64,000 nucleotides of DNA from Paraburkholderia fungorum. GTDB lineage: Bacteria; Pseudomonadota; Gammaproteobacteria; Burkholderiales; Burkholderiaceae. The stretch spans positions 992,001-1,056,000 of the forward strand of contig NZ_FNKP01000003.1 of assembly GCF_900099835.1 (NCBI RefSeq), written 5' to 3'. Under the pieces are notes generated by a model, which saw nothing but the letters and a program-made list of their open reading frames with translations, did no database searches and was not told the origin of the DNA. Positions 62,906 through 64,000 of the stretch are shown piece after piece (position 1 is the first letter of the stretch; every line of letters begins with the position of its first letter). A program made the translations under genes and the position numbers.

Positions 62906-62998
62906 ATGGTGGACGGGCGGGCACCGCCCGCCGCTTCTGGCGGTGACAGCGCCAGCGTGAAAAATGCTGGACCGACGACAACACGAATCTGTCCTTGA

Positions 62999-63275
62999 CA
63001 AACGCAGCGTCTCGTTCAGTTCGAAATTTCAGAGCAAACCCGCGAATGCGTGGAGAGTGAATCTAACCAGGTAACCTTCCGCCTTCGGACGCTCTTTTCG
63101 AGCCGACGTCACGGATCGCCCCAAATATCGGCGCAGCAATACGTGCGTGTCGTGCATCGCTGGATTGCTTCCGACTGATCTTAATGATGCAGCGTACGGA
63201 AGACGCCCGATGCGCCGCACGAAGGCATCCCTGATCAACGGCCCCAAAAAACTGCGGACGGTGGAATTGCTTCTC
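62999..63275 (+). pseudogene. Dead copy of the short tyrosine recombinase
   Basis: Plus-strand reading VQFEISEQTRECVE, QISAQQYVRVVHRWIAS, stop, then in a new frame LNDAAYGRRPMRRTKASLIN and LRTVELLL. These align in order with residues 87-180 of the 55405 gene. The His of HxxR is Arg here, an internal stop and frameshift are present, and the Tyr region is missing. Confidence 0.8.
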
Positions 63276-63725
63276 GTTGCAATAAATCCGGCGTCGCCGT
63301 TTCATCTGCAACACTCCCATTGCTAGCGCCGTCTTCAATGTGTTGCATCCACCGGTTGAATCCGTCGTCGATTTCAGCGGTACGACAATAGATAGGGCTG
63401 GCCGGCCACCACCTGTTTGCTAACGTCCAAGTTCGGCTAGGAGGCGACCTTCGTTCCCTGCGTCGATCTGACGTTTGAGCGGCGGTTCGCGAGCGAGATC
63501 GGCCAGAAGCCGCCGGTCGAGGTCGCCATCCAATTCGCGTAGCCGAGGTCTGGTCTGCTATCGCTCAATGGCCGCTTTCGGGCGAGTGGATTGCTGGTTG
63601 CATTGCCTTGATGCGGCCAACTGGAGACATTCGACGCTGTGCCGTGAATCGGCGACAATTGCTGAACGCCGATTTTGATCGGCTGCGCCTAGCCCCGCAA
63701 TCGCCGTTAGATAACTGGAGCAAAG
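63276..63725. other. Decayed sequence to the right of the array
   Basis: No intact gene. Holds the third GGCC-N-TTTGCTAACG copy (63400-63425). Short coding-like frames on both strands between 63430 and 63560 have no clear family. Confidence 0.35.
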
Positions 63726-64000
63726 ATGACATCACTGTTTGATACAAAGCTTTCATTAGCGATGAGGATGCTAGCGGCAAAAGGTTTGCTGAACAGCAAC
63801 GCTACACCGGTAGGTTGGAAATTTATCCGTCGCTTGGGCTTTAAAGTACCACCGCTATACTTTTTGGATTTCAAAACTACGTGGGTCGCCTATACCTTGC
63901 TATTCTTGTTCGGCTTCTCAGTATTTGAATTCTTCAGATTTCATTGGCAAATCCCGCGAATGAATATGCCCTCCTGGCGATTGATACTTAGCGGATCGCT
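63726..64000 (+). CDS. DUF6404-like membrane protein, 3' end outside window
   Basis: 91 residues visible from ATG at 63726 (GGAG 8 bases upstream). LGFKVPPLYFLDFKTTWVAY is followed by a membrane helix, TLLFLFGFSVFEFFRF. The order of a short helical N-terminus, a VPP(L/H)YF segment and a hydrophobic helix matches small DUF6404 inner-membrane proteins as I recall them. Function unknown. Confidence 0.6.
   Translation, partial: MTSLFDTKLSLAMRMLAAKGLLNSNATPVGWKFIRRLGFKVPPLYFLDFKTTWVAYTLLFLFGFSVFEFFRFHWQIPRMNMPSWRLILSGS

Noticed and set aside
1..64000. tRNA, rRNA and CRISPR genes
   Set aside because: None recognised on either strand by eye; a covariance-model scan would be needed to exclude tRNAs fully.

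Overview
The window is a GC-rich proteobacterial chromosome segment, most likely Burkholderiales of the Paraburkholderia/Burkholderia/Caballeronia type. This rests on the gene families (LysR, AraC, IclR and MCP regulators, YciH/SUI1, RhlE, PAAR genes with a YDEQF-type tail, a KfrA/integrase pair) and on codon use. All names come from reading motifs; no database search was possible.

Layout. 1-10 kb is core-like: the end of a peptide-ABC operon followed by an extradiol (DOPA-type) dioxygenase, a VanB-type reductase, an acetamidase/formamidase and a LysR gene; then an AraC regulator, an F420/NADP-type reductase, an RhlE helicase and a Tat-exported phosphoesterase. 10.3-17.8 kb is a small acquired island between the stump of an SDR gene and the stump of an MHS transporter gene. 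It carries an AlpA-type regulator, three PAAR genes, a T4-type lysozyme and an array of LprI-type lysozyme inhibitors, some preceded by scars of a lysozyme 3' end. It looks like orphan type VI secretion cargo with an immunity-gene array. 18-29 kb returns to core-like metabolism: a chemoreceptor, a BON protein, a D-amino-acid/dau-like locus (PAS-HTH regulator, OCD-like enzyme, binding protein, DadA-like oxidase) with two 15-bp operator-like palindromes, YciH, IclR and a ribose-type ABC operon.

From about 29.2 kb, where a Gfo/Idh/MocA gene is cut off, to the window end is a long, patchy, often AT-richer genomic island. It holds probable anti-phage or conflict genes: a coiled-coil membrane protein with a zinc-ribbon partner, a HEPN-like protein, a broken P-loop NTPase, a patatin phospholipase with a deoxyribosyltransferase-like/TPR/SLOG-like partner, a convergent TIR-NTPase-WD40 protein with 21 blades, and an Sll1717-type ATPase. 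A GC-rich KfrA/tyrosine-integrase pair and some enzymes (metallophosphoesterase, HAD, SGNH) sit among them.

The most unusual unit is 55.4-63.3 kb: tyrosine recombinase, large serine recombinase, two ParB/RepB-like proteins, a small ORF, a second serine recombinase, a protein that looks like the C-terminal halves of both ParB-like proteins joined together, and a dead copy of the first tyrosine recombinase. The genes are co-directional and often overlapping. This is my best candidate for an undescribed system.
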